Notes: generated by a model not told the origin, from the letters alone. A stretch of 64,000 nucleotides of DNA from JACVRW01 sp963803245 (GCA_963803245.1 CAWDLI010000010.1:4073-68072); one strand, 5' to 3'; shown: positions 51,712 to 62,814, counted from the stretch's first letter. Numbers and translations are program-made.

Positions 51712-52314
51712 GTGGATTGGCGCTTTTTGGGTTACCGTTTGCCCGTGGGCAGTTCCCTGCTCATCGGCTCGATAAACGCGTACCACGTCTGCGGAGCGGC
51801 ACTGGCGCTCTGGGCCGTCGGTGTATCGATCGTCGGGATCCGGCGCGAGGACTTCCCCAAAGGCCGCCGCCAGGCGTCGCTCGTCGCGGCCATCTCGATG
51901 TCGCTCGTCATAACCACGATCGCCACGGCCATCATCGAGGGGATCCGCGAGGCCGACGAGGAGAAGGAGGCGCTGGCCGCGGAGGCCGAGGAAGCCGAGC
52001 CCGCTGCCGAGACCGCGCCGGCCAAGGCGGGTGAGACGCTCTCGCTTGCCGCCGACCCCTCCGGCGCGCTGAAGTTCGACAAGGCAAGGCTCCAGGCGAA
52101 GGCCGGGCCGGTCACGATCGACATGAAGAACGACTCGCCGGTGCCGCACGACATCTCGATCGACGGCGGCGGCGTGGACGAGCAGGGCAAGGTGGTCGAG
52201 GGCGGAGCCACCTCGACGGTCAGCGCGACCCTGAAGCCGGGCACCTACAGCTTCTACTGCTCGGTCCCCGGCCACCGGCAGGCCGGGATGGAAGGCCCGC
52301 TCACCGTCCGCTAG
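51712..52314 (+). CDS. Membrane-anchored cupredoxin
   Basis: A 200-residue protein. Two helices (YHVCGAALALWAVGVSIVG and LVAAISMSLVITTIATAI) precede a Glu/Ala-rich linker and a plastocyanin-like domain. The copper ligands are His in VPHDISI and Cys, His and Met in FYCSVPGHRQAGMEG. It would sit on the outer face of the membrane carrying electrons. GTG 51712 is the longest start. It is the second cupredoxin in the window, differing in anchoring from the LPSTG one. Confidence 0.85.
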   Translation: MDWRFLGYRLPVGSSLLIGSINAYHVCGAALALWAVGVSIVGIRREDFPKGRRQASLVAAISMSLVITTIATAIIEGIREADEEKEALAAEAEEAEPAAETAPAKAGETLSLAADPSGALKFDKARLQAKAGPVTIDMKNDSPVPHDISIDGGGVDEQGKVVEGGATSTVSATLKPGTYSFYCSVPGHRQAGMEGPLTVR

Positions 52315-52327
52315 GGACAATGGGCGG

Positions 52328-53056
52328 ATGCTCATCCGCCCGGACGGCGACGACGTGGTGGCGATCGGGCAGGCCTCGCACGCCTGGCTCTCCGGTCAGC
52401 TCGCCCGCGCGTGGGGGAATGAGCGCTTCGACGTGCCCCAGCCGAACGAGGAGGTCTGCCTCGCGGCCGAGCAGCACGACGTGGGCATGGCCGAGTGGGA
52501 TCTGGCGCCGCGCCTGCATCCGACCGAGGGCAGGCCGCTGTCGTTCATGGAGATGCCGCTCGAGGAGCACCTGCGGCTGTGGTCGGCGGCACCCTCGAAG
52601 CTGTTGTCGCAGAGCGCCTACGCGGCGCTGCTCGTCTCGATGCACGGCACGGCGCTGTACGAGCTTCGCGACCTCGGCCGGCTGCCGCCGCCGGAGGCCG
52701 GCGCCGTGCGCGAGTACCTCGCGCGCGAGCGCGCCTGGCAGGAGCGCCTGCTCGCGCTGCTGGGCGCCGACTACGAGCAGGCCAGGGTGAACCAGCGGCT
52801 GCTGTTCGCCTGGGACGGACTGTCGCTCGGGCTCTGCCTGCGCTGGGACGACTACGAGGCAGAGGACCTCGTCCGGCTCGAGCCGCTGCCCGGCGGGCGC
52901 CACGCGGTGGACCCATGGCCGTTCGCGTCCGGCGAGCTGACCGTGCGCTGCACCGGCCGGCGCCTGACCGGGCGCTCCGAGACCGAGAGCGAGCTGCATG
53001 CCGCGCTCGCTGAGGCTCCGGTGGTCGACCTCTCCTTCACGCTGGTGCCGCGGTGA
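52328..53056 (+). CDS. DUF3891 protein
   Basis: A 242-residue protein with HD-like helical landmarks: QASHAWLSGQLARAWG near the N-terminus, then LAAEQHDVGMAEWD and LLVSMHGTALYE. The His/Asp residues there could bind metal. Family members have no proven role. The stop overlaps the GTG of the next small membrane protein gene. Confidence 0.8.
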   Translation: MLIRPDGDDVVAIGQASHAWLSGQLARAWGNERFDVPQPNEEVCLAAEQHDVGMAEWDLAPRLHPTEGRPLSFMEMPLEEHLRLWSAAPSKLLSQSAYAALLVSMHGTALYELRDLGRLPPPEAGAVREYLARERAWQERLLALLGADYEQARVNQRLLFAWDGLSLGLCLRWDDYEAEDLVRLEPLPGGRHAVDPWPFASGELTVRCTGRRLTGRSETESELHAALAEAPVVDLSFTLVPR

Positions 53057-53316
53057 CCCGCCGCCAGCGCCTCTGGGCGTACGGGACGTGCGTGGCGCTC
53101 GTGGTGGCCGGCGCCGTCTGCGCGGTGTTGGTCGATGGGCTGACCGGCGATGTGCTGCTCATCGGCCTTTCGATGGCCGGTTTCGGCGGCGCCCTCCTGC
53201 TCGTGTTCTTCGAGGTCGGCCTGAGCGAGGACCAGGAGCGGGAGCGCGAGGAGGCGCGCCGCGCGCGGGCGCCGGATCCGCCGCGCAGGCTTCCGCGGCG
53301 GCCGCGGCGGCCGTAG
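53053..53316 (+). CDS. Small membrane protein
   Basis: An 87-residue frame starting GTG over the previous stop. It has two hydrophobic helices (CVALVVAGAVCAVLVDGL and VLLIGLSMAGFGGALLLVFF) and then a charged Arg/Pro-rich tail ending RRPRRP. It is convergent with the deazaflavin oxidoreductase gene, stops abutting. I recognise no family. Confidence 0.58.
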   Translation: MTRRQRLWAYGTCVALVVAGAVCAVLVDGLTGDVLLIGLSMAGFGGALLLVFFEVGLSEDQEREREEARRARAPDPPRRLPRRPRRP

Positions 53317-53763
53317 TCAGCGCGGCTCGAGGACCATGATCGGAATCTCGCGGTCGGTCCGCTGCTGGTAGAGGTCGAAGTCGGAGTAGACCGCGACCGC
53401 CTTCGGCCAGAGCCGCTTTCGCTCTGCCGGGGTGGCCACATGGGCCCGGACGTTCCTGCGCTCGGAGCCGACCTGGACCGTCGTGTCCGGGTTCGCCTTG
53501 AGGTTGTGGAACCAGGCCGGGTGGCTGGGATGCCCTCCCTTGGAGGCCACGAGCACGATGTTCTCGCCGTCGGTCGCGTACACGAGCGGGCTCGTCCGCT
53601 TTGTCCCGCTCTTCGCCCCGACGTGGTCGAGCAGCAGCATCTGCGGCAGGCCCGGCAGGCGATGGCCGACGCGGCCGCCGCTGGAGCGGTAGGCGAACAC
53701 GTGGACCTTGATGAGCCGGTTCAGGAGCGGCCACATGCGGTCGCCCGCGCTCCTGACGTCCAT
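53317..53763 (-). CDS. Deazaflavin(F420)-dependent nitroreductase-family oxidoreductase (Ddn-like)
   Basis: A 148-residue split-barrel protein of the Ddn/FDOR-B type. It shows LLLDHVGAKSGTKRTSPLVYATDGENIVLVASKGG, then HPAWFHNLKANPDTTVQVG. These are the F420-phosphate-binding and strand landmarks. It reduces small quinone-like or nitro compounds with F420H2. It is adjacent to an SDR gene on the same strand (5 bases). Confidence 0.9.
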   Translation of the reverse strand: MDVRSAGDRMWPLLNRLIKVHVFAYRSSGGRVGHRLPGLPQMLLLDHVGAKSGTKRTSPLVYATDGENIVLVASKGGHPSHPAWFHNLKANPDTTVQVGSERRNVRAHVATPAERKRLWPKAVAVYSDFDLYQQRTDREIPIMVLEPR

Positions 53764-53768
53764 CGCCG

Positions 53769-54602
53769 CTAGCCCTTCTTGCTGGTGGTCATCCGCTGAC
53801 CGAGCCGGCCGAGCGGCTGCGCGAGCCGTGGCGAGAGGCGCCGCAGTCCCCACTGGAACGCGCCGTGGCTGCGCGGGACCACGCGGATCAGCTTGTCCTT
53901 GCGGATCGCGTCCACCACCGCGTCCGCCACCACGTCGGGTGACGCGCCGAAGCGCTGGTAGAAGCGCTGGATACGATCGCGCTCGCCGGCCATGTCCGCC
54001 TCGAGGTGGGAGGCCGCGATGATCGGCGTGTTGATGATCCCCGGGCAGATCGCGCTGACGTGGATGCCGCGCGGCGAGAGCTCCGAGTTGAGCGACTCGG
54101 AGAGGCCCACCACCGCGTGCTTCGAGGTCGCGTAGGGACCCATCTCGGCGATCGCGACGAGCCCGGCCATCGACGCCGTGTTCACGATGTGCGCCGGCCG
54201 CCCCTGGGCCAGCATCCTCGGAACGAAGAAGTGCACCCCGTGCACGACCCCCATGAGGTTCACGCCGAGCACCCGCTGCCACTCCGAGAGCGGCGTCTCG
54301 TCGACCTTGCCGGCGTGGCCCACGCCGGCGTTGTTGTGGAGCACGTCGACGGCGTGGTCCTCGTCGAAGACCCGCCGCGCGAGCTCCTCGACCGAGTCCG
54401 GGTTGCTCACGTCGACGCGGTGCACCCGCGTCTCACCCGGCATCTCCCCCGCGACGGCCGTCGCGCTCGCCTCGTCGAGGTCGGCCACGTGCACCTTGGC
54501 GCCGAGGCGGCTGAGGAGAAGGGCGGTGGAGCGCCCGATTCCGGAGCCCGCGCCCGTCACAACGGCCACCTTGCCTGCGAAGTCGCGTTCGTTGTGTGAC
54601 AC
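53769..54602 (-). CDS. Short-chain dehydrogenase/reductase
   Basis: A 277-residue classical SDR. The NAD(P) loop is VTGAGSGIGRSTALLL. VLHNNAGVGHAG is the NNAG motif, the Ser is in VNTASMAGLV, and the catalytic Tyr and Lys are in YATSKHAVVGLSE, with PGIINTPI after it. It has a C-terminal extension (RRLSPRLAQPLGRLGQR). The substrate is unknown. It is in line with the F420 oxidoreductase gene. Confidence 0.93.
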   Translation of the reverse strand: MSHNERDFAGKVAVVTGAGSGIGRSTALLLSRLGAKVHVADLDEASATAVAGEMPGETRVHRVDVSNPDSVEELARRVFDEDHAVDVLHNNAGVGHAGKVDETPLSEWQRVLGVNLMGVVHGVHFFVPRMLAQGRPAHIVNTASMAGLVAIAEMGPYATSKHAVVGLSESLNSELSPRGIHVSAICPGIINTPIIAASHLEADMAGERDRIQRFYQRFGASPDVVADAVVDAIRKDKLIRVVPRSHGAFQWGLRRLSPRLAQPLGRLGQRMTTSKKG

Positions 54603-54710
54603 GCGGGAGCACCGTACACCCCACCAGATCGCGGCGCGAGGAGGCCGGGAGGAGTAGCCTCGTTTACAACTGGCCGCGTGGGCGTCGGCGACGCGGCCGC
54701 GGGGAGAAAG

Positions 54711-55856
54711 ATGACGTACCACGACGGCGACCCTCCGGTTGCACAGCTCGGCCATAAGCCGGGTGCTGAGGAGCGCGGCCGGCCCCAGACCGGGCGCTGT
54801 GTCGTGGCTCCGGGTGACGTGCGGGCGGACAGGGCGGACGTCCTCCGGCTTGCCGGCCACCTCCCGGACTCCCCCGGCGCGGCGCGCTTCGCCAAGTACT
54901 ACGACCGGAGCCCCCACGGCCCGCCCTTGCTCTTTCTCGCGCGCGAACCGGCGTCGGGGCGCGTCGTGGGTATGGCGGCCCTGCTGCCGACCCGGCTTAG
55001 GGTCGGCGGCGAGCCAGTGCCGGCGGCGATCAGCGCGGACTTCGCCATCGACCCCGCCTACCGCGGCTTCGGTCCGGCGCTCTCGCTGCAGCGCGCCACT
55101 CTCAAGGTGCTCGGCGAGCAGGGAATGCTGTGCGCCTACGGCTGCCCGAACGAGTTGTCGGAGCCGATCGTCAAGCGCGTCGGGTACGAAGACGTCGGCG
55201 GGCTGACCCGGTTCGTGAAGGTGCTGCGGTCCCGCCTGGTCGTCGACCTCTACGTCCGGCGTCGCCGTGCGGCACGGCTGCTGTCGGCTGCGGCGACGGT
55301 CACCGCCGACCCCGCCCTGCGCCTGGCGGCCCGGGAGCGGCGAATGCGCCGCGACCGCGCGCTGTCGTTCGAGAAGCCCGGCTCCTTCGACGACCGCTTC
55401 AGCGACGTGTGGGAGGCCACGTGGCGCCGGCACACGCTCACCGGTGAGCGGAGCGCCGACCACCTCAACTGGAAGTACGAGCTCGACACCGGGCAGCCGT
55501 CGGACTACGAGATCTTCGCCGCCGTCGACGCCGGTGGGCGGGTCGCCGGCTACGTCGTCTACAGGGTCAAGGACGACGTCCGGCACATCTTCGACATCGC
55601 GTGCCTCGACTCGAAGCCGGTGATCGACGCGCTGCTGGCCGGGTTCCTGGCCGACGCCCGCCGCGAGGGGGCGATCGGCGTCACGTTCCTCTGCCTCGGG
55701 TCGCTCGGGCTCCTCGGCAAGCGGCTGCGCTCGTTCGGGTTCGTGTCTCGCAGCGAGGACAAGCGGCTGCGGGTCTACGTCGAGGACATGCCGTCCGGGA
55801 TCGATCCGCTCGAGCGGGACAGCTGGTACTTCGTCATGGGAGACGACGACTTCTAG
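54711..55856 (+). CDS. GNAT-fold acyltransferase
   Basis: A 381-residue protein. The N-terminal half holds a GNAT core (VVGMAALLPTRLRVGGEPV to DFAIDPAYRGFGPALSLQRA, the acyl-CoA-binding loop). The C-terminal half has a second related fold (WKYELDTGQPSDYEIFAAV, VAGYVVYRVKDDVRHIFDIAC). This double layout is seen in proteins of polysaccharide and lipid modification loci. ATG 54711 has GGGGAG 5 bases before it and is preferred. It is followed after one base by a phosphotransferase gene. Confidence 0.78.
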   Translation: MTYHDGDPPVAQLGHKPGAEERGRPQTGRCVVAPGDVRADRADVLRLAGHLPDSPGAARFAKYYDRSPHGPPLLFLAREPASGRVVGMAALLPTRLRVGGEPVPAAISADFAIDPAYRGFGPALSLQRATLKVLGEQGMLCAYGCPNELSEPIVKRVGYEDVGGLTRFVKVLRSRLVVDLYVRRRRAARLLSAAATVTADPALRLAARERRMRRDRALSFEKPGSFDDRFSDVWEATWRRHTLTGERSADHLNWKYELDTGQPSDYEIFAAVDAGGRVAGYVVYRVKDDVRHIFDIACLDSKPVIDALLAGFLADARREGAIGVTFLCLGSLGLLGKRLRSFGFVSRSEDKRLRVYVEDMPSGIDPLERDSWYFVMGDDDF

Positions 55857-55857
55857 G

Positions 55858-57221
55858 GTGGCCGGCCCCGCGGACGTCGGCCACGCCGCGGAGGCCTGGC
55901 TATGCATGCTCCCGGCGGCCGCCCGACGCTTCCGGGTGGCGGACGCTCGTCTGGCCGCGGCACTTCGTGCCGGCGGCGCCGAGCTCGTGAGCCTCTCGCC
56001 GGACGTGGAGATCGTCAGCCGGTGCCGAGGAGCTGCAGGGAGGCGCCCCGGTCGCCGTCGTGAGCCTCGGGCGCCCCGGGTGGACGCGCGGGTCGGTGCC
56101 CGCCCGTGTCGCCAAACGGTCGAGCGCCAGCGGGCGGGTGCGTCTCGCCGCGCTCATGGCCGCCCGCGCGCTGCGCCGGCGCGGATACCCGCTGACCGAG
56201 ATCGTCACGTGGGATGTCGGCCACGCGTTCCGGGGGGCGGGGAGCCTCCCCGCTCGGGGGTCGGCCGTCGAATACATGCCGCAGTGCGCCCTCGTCTTCG
56301 GACGCCGAGCGGAGGCCGGGGACTCGCTCGCCGCGGCGGCGCTCGAGGATGCCGGGGCGGCGATCGGCTCGCCGCTGACGCCGCGCCGGCTGTCCGCGCG
56401 CGGGGGGCAGATGCACGCCTTCGCCGATCACAGGCTGGTCCGGGTGGCGGTGGGGCCGGGGAGCCGCCAGATTCAGTCACAGGTTGCTGCCCTCGAGGCG
56501 CTTCGGGCTGGAGGCCCGCCGGAGACCCTTTCGGGCCGCGTGCCCTGGCCGAGCGCTTCAGGAAGGACGGGGATCGCCGACTGGGCGGTCGAGCCGCTTC
56601 TACCGGGAACGTCGCCGACGGCCCCCCTCCCCGGCGACCTGCTCGCGGAGTGCGTCGACTTCCTGGTGGCCCTGCACTCGGTGAGCGGCGGACCCCCCGC
56701 GTCGATGGCCGAGGCGGCCGCGGTGGTGGCGCGCGTCTGCGGGGAGGCCGAGGCCACGATCGTGCACGAGACGGGGCGGCGTCTCGATGCCGCGCTCGAG
56801 GGCGTGCCCCGCGGGTTCGGGCACGGGGACTTCTTCAGCGAGAACCTGCTCGTCGAGGGCGGGCGGCTGGCCGGCGTCGTCGACTGGGACGGGGCCGGCC
56901 CGGGCCGGCTGGCACTGCTCGACCTCCTCCATCTGATCCTGACGTCCCGCGGGCGGCCGCTGGACCTGGAGTGGGGCCCGACACTGGTGCGGGAGCTGGT
57001 GCCGTGGGCACGTGGCGGAGGCGACGCGCTCGCGCGCGAGTACTGCGCGCGAGTGGGGATGGATGCCGACCCGCGGATGCTCGAGTTGCTGGTCGTCGCC
57101 TACTGGCTCGATCGCGCCGCCGGCCAGCTCGGCAGCCACGCCGAGCACTGGGAGGACCGTGACTGGATCGGCTCGAACATCGAGTCCGTGGCGCGCTCAC
57201 CGCTCCTCGCAGCGCGTGTAG
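55858..57221 (+). CDS. Aminoglycoside/hydroxyurea-type phosphotransferase (APH fold), frameshifts
   Basis: Two frames joined near 56019-56020 (one extra C) give about 455 residues. The kinase-like C-terminal half has the phosphate-transfer loop GFGHGDFFSENLLVEGG (HGDFFxxN) and the metal Asp in GVVDWDGAG, both APH motifs. The N-terminal half (AELVSLSPDVEI, later VSLGRPGWTRGSV) has no clear match. The frame has no stop of its own and would run into the histone-like gene. A TAG at 57219-57221 lies one base out of frame and I take it as the end. It may phosphorylate a small molecule or lipid; adjacent to the GNAT gene. Confidence 0.68.
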
Positions 57222-57259
57222 GGGATACTCGGCGTTCACTCATCCACGGGGAGGAACCC

Positions 57260-57511
57260 ATGGCCCGGACCAAGGCGCAGCGCAGTGCGTCGGCAAAGAA
57301 GGGCGCCGCGACGCGCAAGCGCAACGCCGCCAAGAAGAGTGCTCGGGAGCTGAAGGGCCCCGCCCGCGGCACCGTCGAGAACGTGACCGAAATGGCCAAG
57401 GCGGCGGCCAGCACGGCGGAGAACGCGGCGAAGTCGGTCGTCAAGCGGGTGGAGGCTGCGCGCGGCGGCGGTTCGTCCAAGCGCAAGAGGGGCTCGCGCA
57501 AGAAGCGCTGA
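57260..57511 (+). CDS. Small Lys/Ala-rich histone-like protein
   Basis: An 83-residue basic protein. It starts ARTKAQRSASAKKGAATRKRNAAKK, has a helical middle (ENVTEMAKAAASTAENAAKSVVKRV), and ends KRKRGSRKKR. ATG 57260 has GGGGAGGA directly upstream and an AT-richer leader before it. Such Lys/Ala-rich tails bind DNA non-specifically, as in histone H1-like proteins of Actinobacteria. It lies just before typA, in the same direction. Confidence 0.74.
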   Translation: MARTKAQRSASAKKGAATRKRNAAKKSARELKGPARGTVENVTEMAKAAASTAENAAKSVVKRVEAARGGGSSKRKRGSRKKR

Positions 57512-57563
57512 CGGGGCCGCCCGCCCCGGCTGCTCCGGGCCCGGCCTGCGAACCTAGTGGGTC

Positions 57564-59417
<1,854 letters not shown>

Positions 59418-59419
59418 CC

Positions 59420-60157
59420 CTGGCCGAGGCGCTCGTCATCGTCGACGTGCAGAACGACTTCACGGCTGGTGGGGCGCTGGCGGTGCCGGATGGGGATGCG
59501 GTTGTTGGGCCGTTGAATTCTTTGGCCGGTCAGTTCGATGTGGTGTTCGCGACGCGCGACTGGCACCCGCCGGATCATCAGTCGTTTGTTGCGCAGGGCG
59601 GGCCGTGGCCGCCGCATTGCGTGCAGGGCACCCGGGCGCCGAGCTGCACCCGGGGCTCGATCGCGTCGCGGATCGACGAGGTGGTGGACGCCGGCGATCG
59701 GGCCGACGTCGAGGGCTACTCGGCGTTTGACGGGACGGACTTTGAGGCGCGGTTGCGGTCGCGCGGGGTTGACTCGCTGGTGGTCGGCGGCCTGGCCACT
59801 GACTACTGCGTGCGTGCCACGGCGCTGGATGCGCGGGAGCTGGGGTTTGGCGTGAAGGTCGTGACGGATGCGGTGCGCGGGATCGAGGCCCAGCCGGGCG
59901 ATGTGGAGCGGGCGCTCGAGGAGATGCGTGAGGCGGGGGTTGAGCTGGTGACCGTCGAGCGACCTGAACGGCTAGTCCGCGTTACGGCGGATCGCGTCCT
60001 CACGGGCCTTCCTGATCCTCTCGAGATCGCTCGCGTGCGAACGGCCGACACGTTATCGAGTAGTCGATGCGATTACAGAGGCGGTGCGCCAGGATGGCGT
60101 TGTCCACGGCTTCCTTGCCGCCCTCTCTCTTGGAGAGCGGGAAGTGCTCGTGGGTAG
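59420..60157 (+). CDS. Nicotinamidase/isochorismatase-family protein, frameshifts and rare start
   Basis: A nicotinamidase-like frame with the catalytic Asp in IVDVQNDF, metal ligands in RDWHPPDHQSF and the Cys in GLATDYCVRATALDA. Between about 59631 and 59671 the frame is displaced. In another frame the sequence reads GAELHPGLD, the canonical stretch, so one missing C and one extra G nearly cancel. The expected catalytic Lys region reads VVDAGDRAD, with Ala where Lys is usual. No ATG, GTG or TTG precedes in frame; CTG 59420 with GGAGG upstream is the only plausible start. Codon use is T/G-rich. The C-terminal end after about 59990 is uncertain. Confidence 0.65.
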   Translation: MAEALVIVDVQNDFTAGGALAVPDGDAVVGPLNSLAGQFDVVFATRDWHPPDHQSFVAQGGPWPPHCVQGTRAPSCTRGSIASRIDEVVDAGDRADVEGYSAFDGTDFEARLRSRGVDSLVVGGLATDYCVRATALDARELGFGVKVVTDAVRGIEAQPGDVERALEEMREAGVELVTVERPERLVRVTADRVLTGLPDPLEIARVRTADTLSSSRCDYRGGAPGWRCPRLPCRPLSWRAGSARG

Positions 60158-60365
60158 GCATCCAGTCGCTCAACTCGGCGGTGACCGGCTCGAAGTAGCA
60201 CGCGCCTCCAAGCTCCTCGGGGCAGAAGCATTCGGGCATCTTGCATGCGAGCTCCGTGATGTAACCCTGCTCGGCTGCCTTGACGAGGATTCCCTTCACG
60301 CCGAGCTCCTTCAACTCGGCTGCAGCCGCTCGGCCGCGTTCAGGATCCAGCTCAACCCTTGCCAT
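60000..60365 (-). CDS. HNH-type zinc-finger nuclease-like protein
   Basis: A frame of about 121 residues from ATG 60365 (ATG 60377 possible). A CxxxxCxC cluster (CKMPECFC) precedes the HNH-like block MPTHEHFPLSKREGG and NAILAHRLCN, the treble-clef arrangement H-E-H ... N ... H-x-x-C-N. This fits a small HNH endonuclease or a DNA-binding relative. It overlaps the last part of the nicotinamidase-like frame on the other strand (convergent). The target is unknown. Confidence 0.62.
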   Translation of the reverse strand: MARVELDPERGRAAAAELKELGVKGILVKAAEQGYITELACKMPECFCPEELGGACYFEPVTAELSDWMPTHEHFPLSKREGGKEAVDNAILAHRLCNRIDYSITCRPFARERSREDQEGP

Positions 60366-60436
60366 GGTCCGTCGCATAGGAGCTTCGTCGGCTGCCTGCG
60401 GAAACTTCTTGAGCGGCAGCGTCCCGCTCGGTCACG

Positions 60437-61093
60437 CTACCCGTAGAGCTCGAGGCCGGCGAGCCGCTCCCGGGCCTCCTCCGCAGCGCCATCATCGTCG
60501 TCATCGAGCGCGATCGTGCGCTCGTACGCCGTCCGCGCCTCGGCCAGCTCGCCGATCGCCTCCGCCGCCTTGCCGTACCAGCACAGGTTCCACGGATGGC
60601 TCGGGGCGATCGTCGCGTAGTAGCGCAGGTGGCGGTAGGCCTCTCGGAAGCGGCCGAGCTCGTAGAGCGTGTAGCCGAGGCCGAAGTGCGCCATGTTGTC
60701 GCCGCAGGTCAGGCAGGCGAGCCAGAGCGAGAAGGCGCGGTTGGGGTCCTCCGCGCGCGTGGCCTCCTGGAACAGGATGCGATTGAAGGTCGAGCGCTCG
60801 CCGAGGAGGGCGCGGGCGGCCATCGCGATCTCCCCGGCGGGCGCGTCGGTGAGGCCGAGCTGCGGCACGTGGAAGCGCGGGCCGTCCCAGATCGGCAGGA
60901 GCTCGGGATCGAACTCGCTGAACTCGACCACGCGGAACCCGAGCGTCCGGTCGCCTGCGGTGAGATAGCCGAACTGCTCCCCCACCATGCGCCAGCTCTC
61001 GCTCGGCTGACCGTCGTCGACGAGCCCGAACTCGAGAGCCACGAGCCAGTCCAGCGAGGCGATGTGGTTCACGTAGAGCCGCGGCAGCTCCAC
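60437..61093 (-). CDS. TPR-like repeat protein
   Basis: A 218-residue protein from GTG 61093. The N-terminal part is an uncharacterised alpha/beta domain (VELPRLYVNHIASLDW). The C-terminal half contains TPR-like helical pairs (MAHFGLGYTLYELGRFREAYRHL, WNLCWYGKAAEAIGELAEARTAY). It lies 7 bases after the ARPP-1 stop and is probably co-transcribed. A protein-interaction scaffold is likely; the partners are unknown. Confidence 0.74.
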   Translation of the reverse strand: MELPRLYVNHIASLDWLVALEFGLVDDGQPSESWRMVGEQFGYLTAGDRTLGFRVVEFSEFDPELLPIWDGPRFHVPQLGLTDAPAGEIAMAARALLGERSTFNRILFQEATRAEDPNRAFSLWLACLTCGDNMAHFGLGYTLYELGRFREAYRHLRYYATIAPSHPWNLCWYGKAAEAIGELAEARTAYERTIALDDDDDGAAEEARERLAGLELYG

Positions 61094-61100
61094 CTCCGGC

Positions 61101-62057
61101 CTACCTGAACCTCCGGCGCCGGGCCGGACGGGCGATCCTGCCTTCGGGGGCACGTTCCTCCGGGAACGCGCAGAGCTGGACCAACTCGTCGCCGGCCGTC
61201 AGGCCCCCGCCGACCACGCCCGGGCGCGACGATGCCGAACGCCCGGCCCATGCCGGGCGTGGGCTGGGGCGCCCGGGGCGCGTGGAGCGCCTCGCCGACG
61301 AAGGCGACAGCCGCCTGCTCGTCGGGCTCGGCGTCCTGCGCCCCGAGCGCCTCCAGCGCGTACCCCTGGGCAAGTCGCGGGAGGAGATCGGCGAAGACGT
61401 CGGCTCGGCTCACGAGGTCGAGCGCCACCGGGCGGCCGGCGACCGTGGCCACGGCGCCGAGCTGTCCGGGCACCGGGCTGGACGGCGCCGGCGAGCAGGT
61501 GCAGGTCGGGGCGCCGGCCTTCGTAGACGTCGTTCAGCGAGTCGCTCGCCGAGGCCACGGCGTGGCGCTGGAGCCGCGACCCGACCTCGCGCCACACCTC
61601 GCCCTGGTCGGCACGCGGGGCGGCGCCCGCGGCCGCGCGGCGGTTGACCGCCTGGCGCTTGGTGCGCCGCAGCTCGGGATCGGCCGCATGCGGCGCGGGG
61701 TCGAAGTGCTCGCCGTGCCGGCGGCCGTCCCAGCGGCCCTGCTCGACACAGCTCACGGGCACGTCCACGCGCCCGCCCGCGGCCACGAGGAAGGAGGCGT
61801 CGAAGCTGCGGTTCTGCTGCGCGCCGAGCACCTCCTCGCCCTCGTAGACGAGCAGAGCGAGGTCGGTGGGGTTCTCGAGATGGAGGTTGCCGACGCTGGC
61901 GCCCCCGTCGAGCTCCTTCACGAACGCGCCGTGGTCGATGGCGCGGGCGAACGAGCGGTAGGCGAGGTTGCCGGTGCTGTCCGAGCACGGGGAAGACGGC
62001 GAGCGGTCCTGCGACCTGCGGTGCGGCGAGTGTGAGCTGCGAGGTGATCGTGGTCAT
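61101..62057 (-). CDS. ARPP-1 family protein, three frameshifts
   Basis: Four successive frames give one protein of about 318 residues. The first starts TSQLTLAAPQVAGPLAVFPVL. The second has VGNLHLENPTDLALLVYEGEEVLGAQQNRSF and VSCVEQGRWDG, the ARPP-1 core. The third has PGQLGAVATVAGRPVALDLVSRADVF. The fourth has VGGGLTAGDELVQLCAFPE to the stop. Breaks are one extra base each near 61979-61982, 61487-61491 and 61219-61224. The family is associated with ADP-ribose or phosphatase-type systems in context; no catalytic role is proven. Confidence 0.76.
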
Positions 62058-62237
62058 GGGTGGCTAGTCGGCCGGCGGTGGCCACTGCCTGACAACGAGG
62101 CCGTTCCATCCGCCCCTCGGACGACGATCGCCTTTGGTTTGTCAGGTTCGGTCGTCCCTGGCGGACTCACCTCTCATTGACCGCGTTCGAGGAGCTTCTC
62201 CGAGCATCAACTGAGCGAGCTGAGCGATGAGCAGCTC

Positions 62238-62814
62238 GTGGACTACCTGCGCGCCGCGCGCGAGAGCGGGGCGCCACGAGGCCATGAAGCCGGCGCTCGG
62301 GGTGCTGGTGTACGGGTACTGGGACGTGCTGGTGAACCGCGCGCGTCTGAAGCTGCCGCCCTCCGACGTCGAGGACGTGGCCTCCGAGGCGATGTTCAGC
62401 GCGATCGCGTCGGCGTTCGACGGCAAGTCGGTCGGGGAGTTCAGGGCGTGGCTGCACACGATCCTGTCGCGGCGCATCGCCGACCACCTGGAGGCGCGCA
62501 AGCGCAAGCCGCAGACCGAGAAGCTCGCGACCGAGCACGCCGGCGAGGACGAGGTCTGGGGCGACGAGCCGTCCGAGGAGTTCTCGGGCGAGGCGCTCCA
62601 CGCCTCCGAGTGCATCAAGCAGGCCTACCGCGAGATCGAGAACGAGCAGCACCGGCGAGCGATCGACCTCCACATCTTCGGACCGAACTCTCGGCCTCTC
62701 AGGCCGCGGCGGAGATCGGCGGACGGAATGCGAGAGGACAACGTGCACCAGATCGCGTCCCGGTTCCTGAAGCGCGTCCGGGAGCTCCTCGACGAAGGCG
62801 ATACTTCGGGCTGA
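62238..62814 (+). CDS. Sigma-70-like factor, several frameshifts
   Basis: Joined frames encode a short sigma-like protein. Region 2 has ARLKLPPSDVEDVASEAMFSAIAS and GEFRAWLHTILSRRIADHLEARKRK. Region 4-like ELSASQAAAEIGG and NVHQIASRFLKRVREL follow in other frames. Breaks lie near 62270-62273 (extra C), 62683-62684 (missing C) and 62725-62728 (extra A). The true start lies upstream of the first clean GTG at 62238, since coding-like sequence (SEHQLSELSDEQL) continues back to about 62183. It is followed after 3 bases by a helical protein gene and then an ImmA/IrrE gene. Confidence 0.7.
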
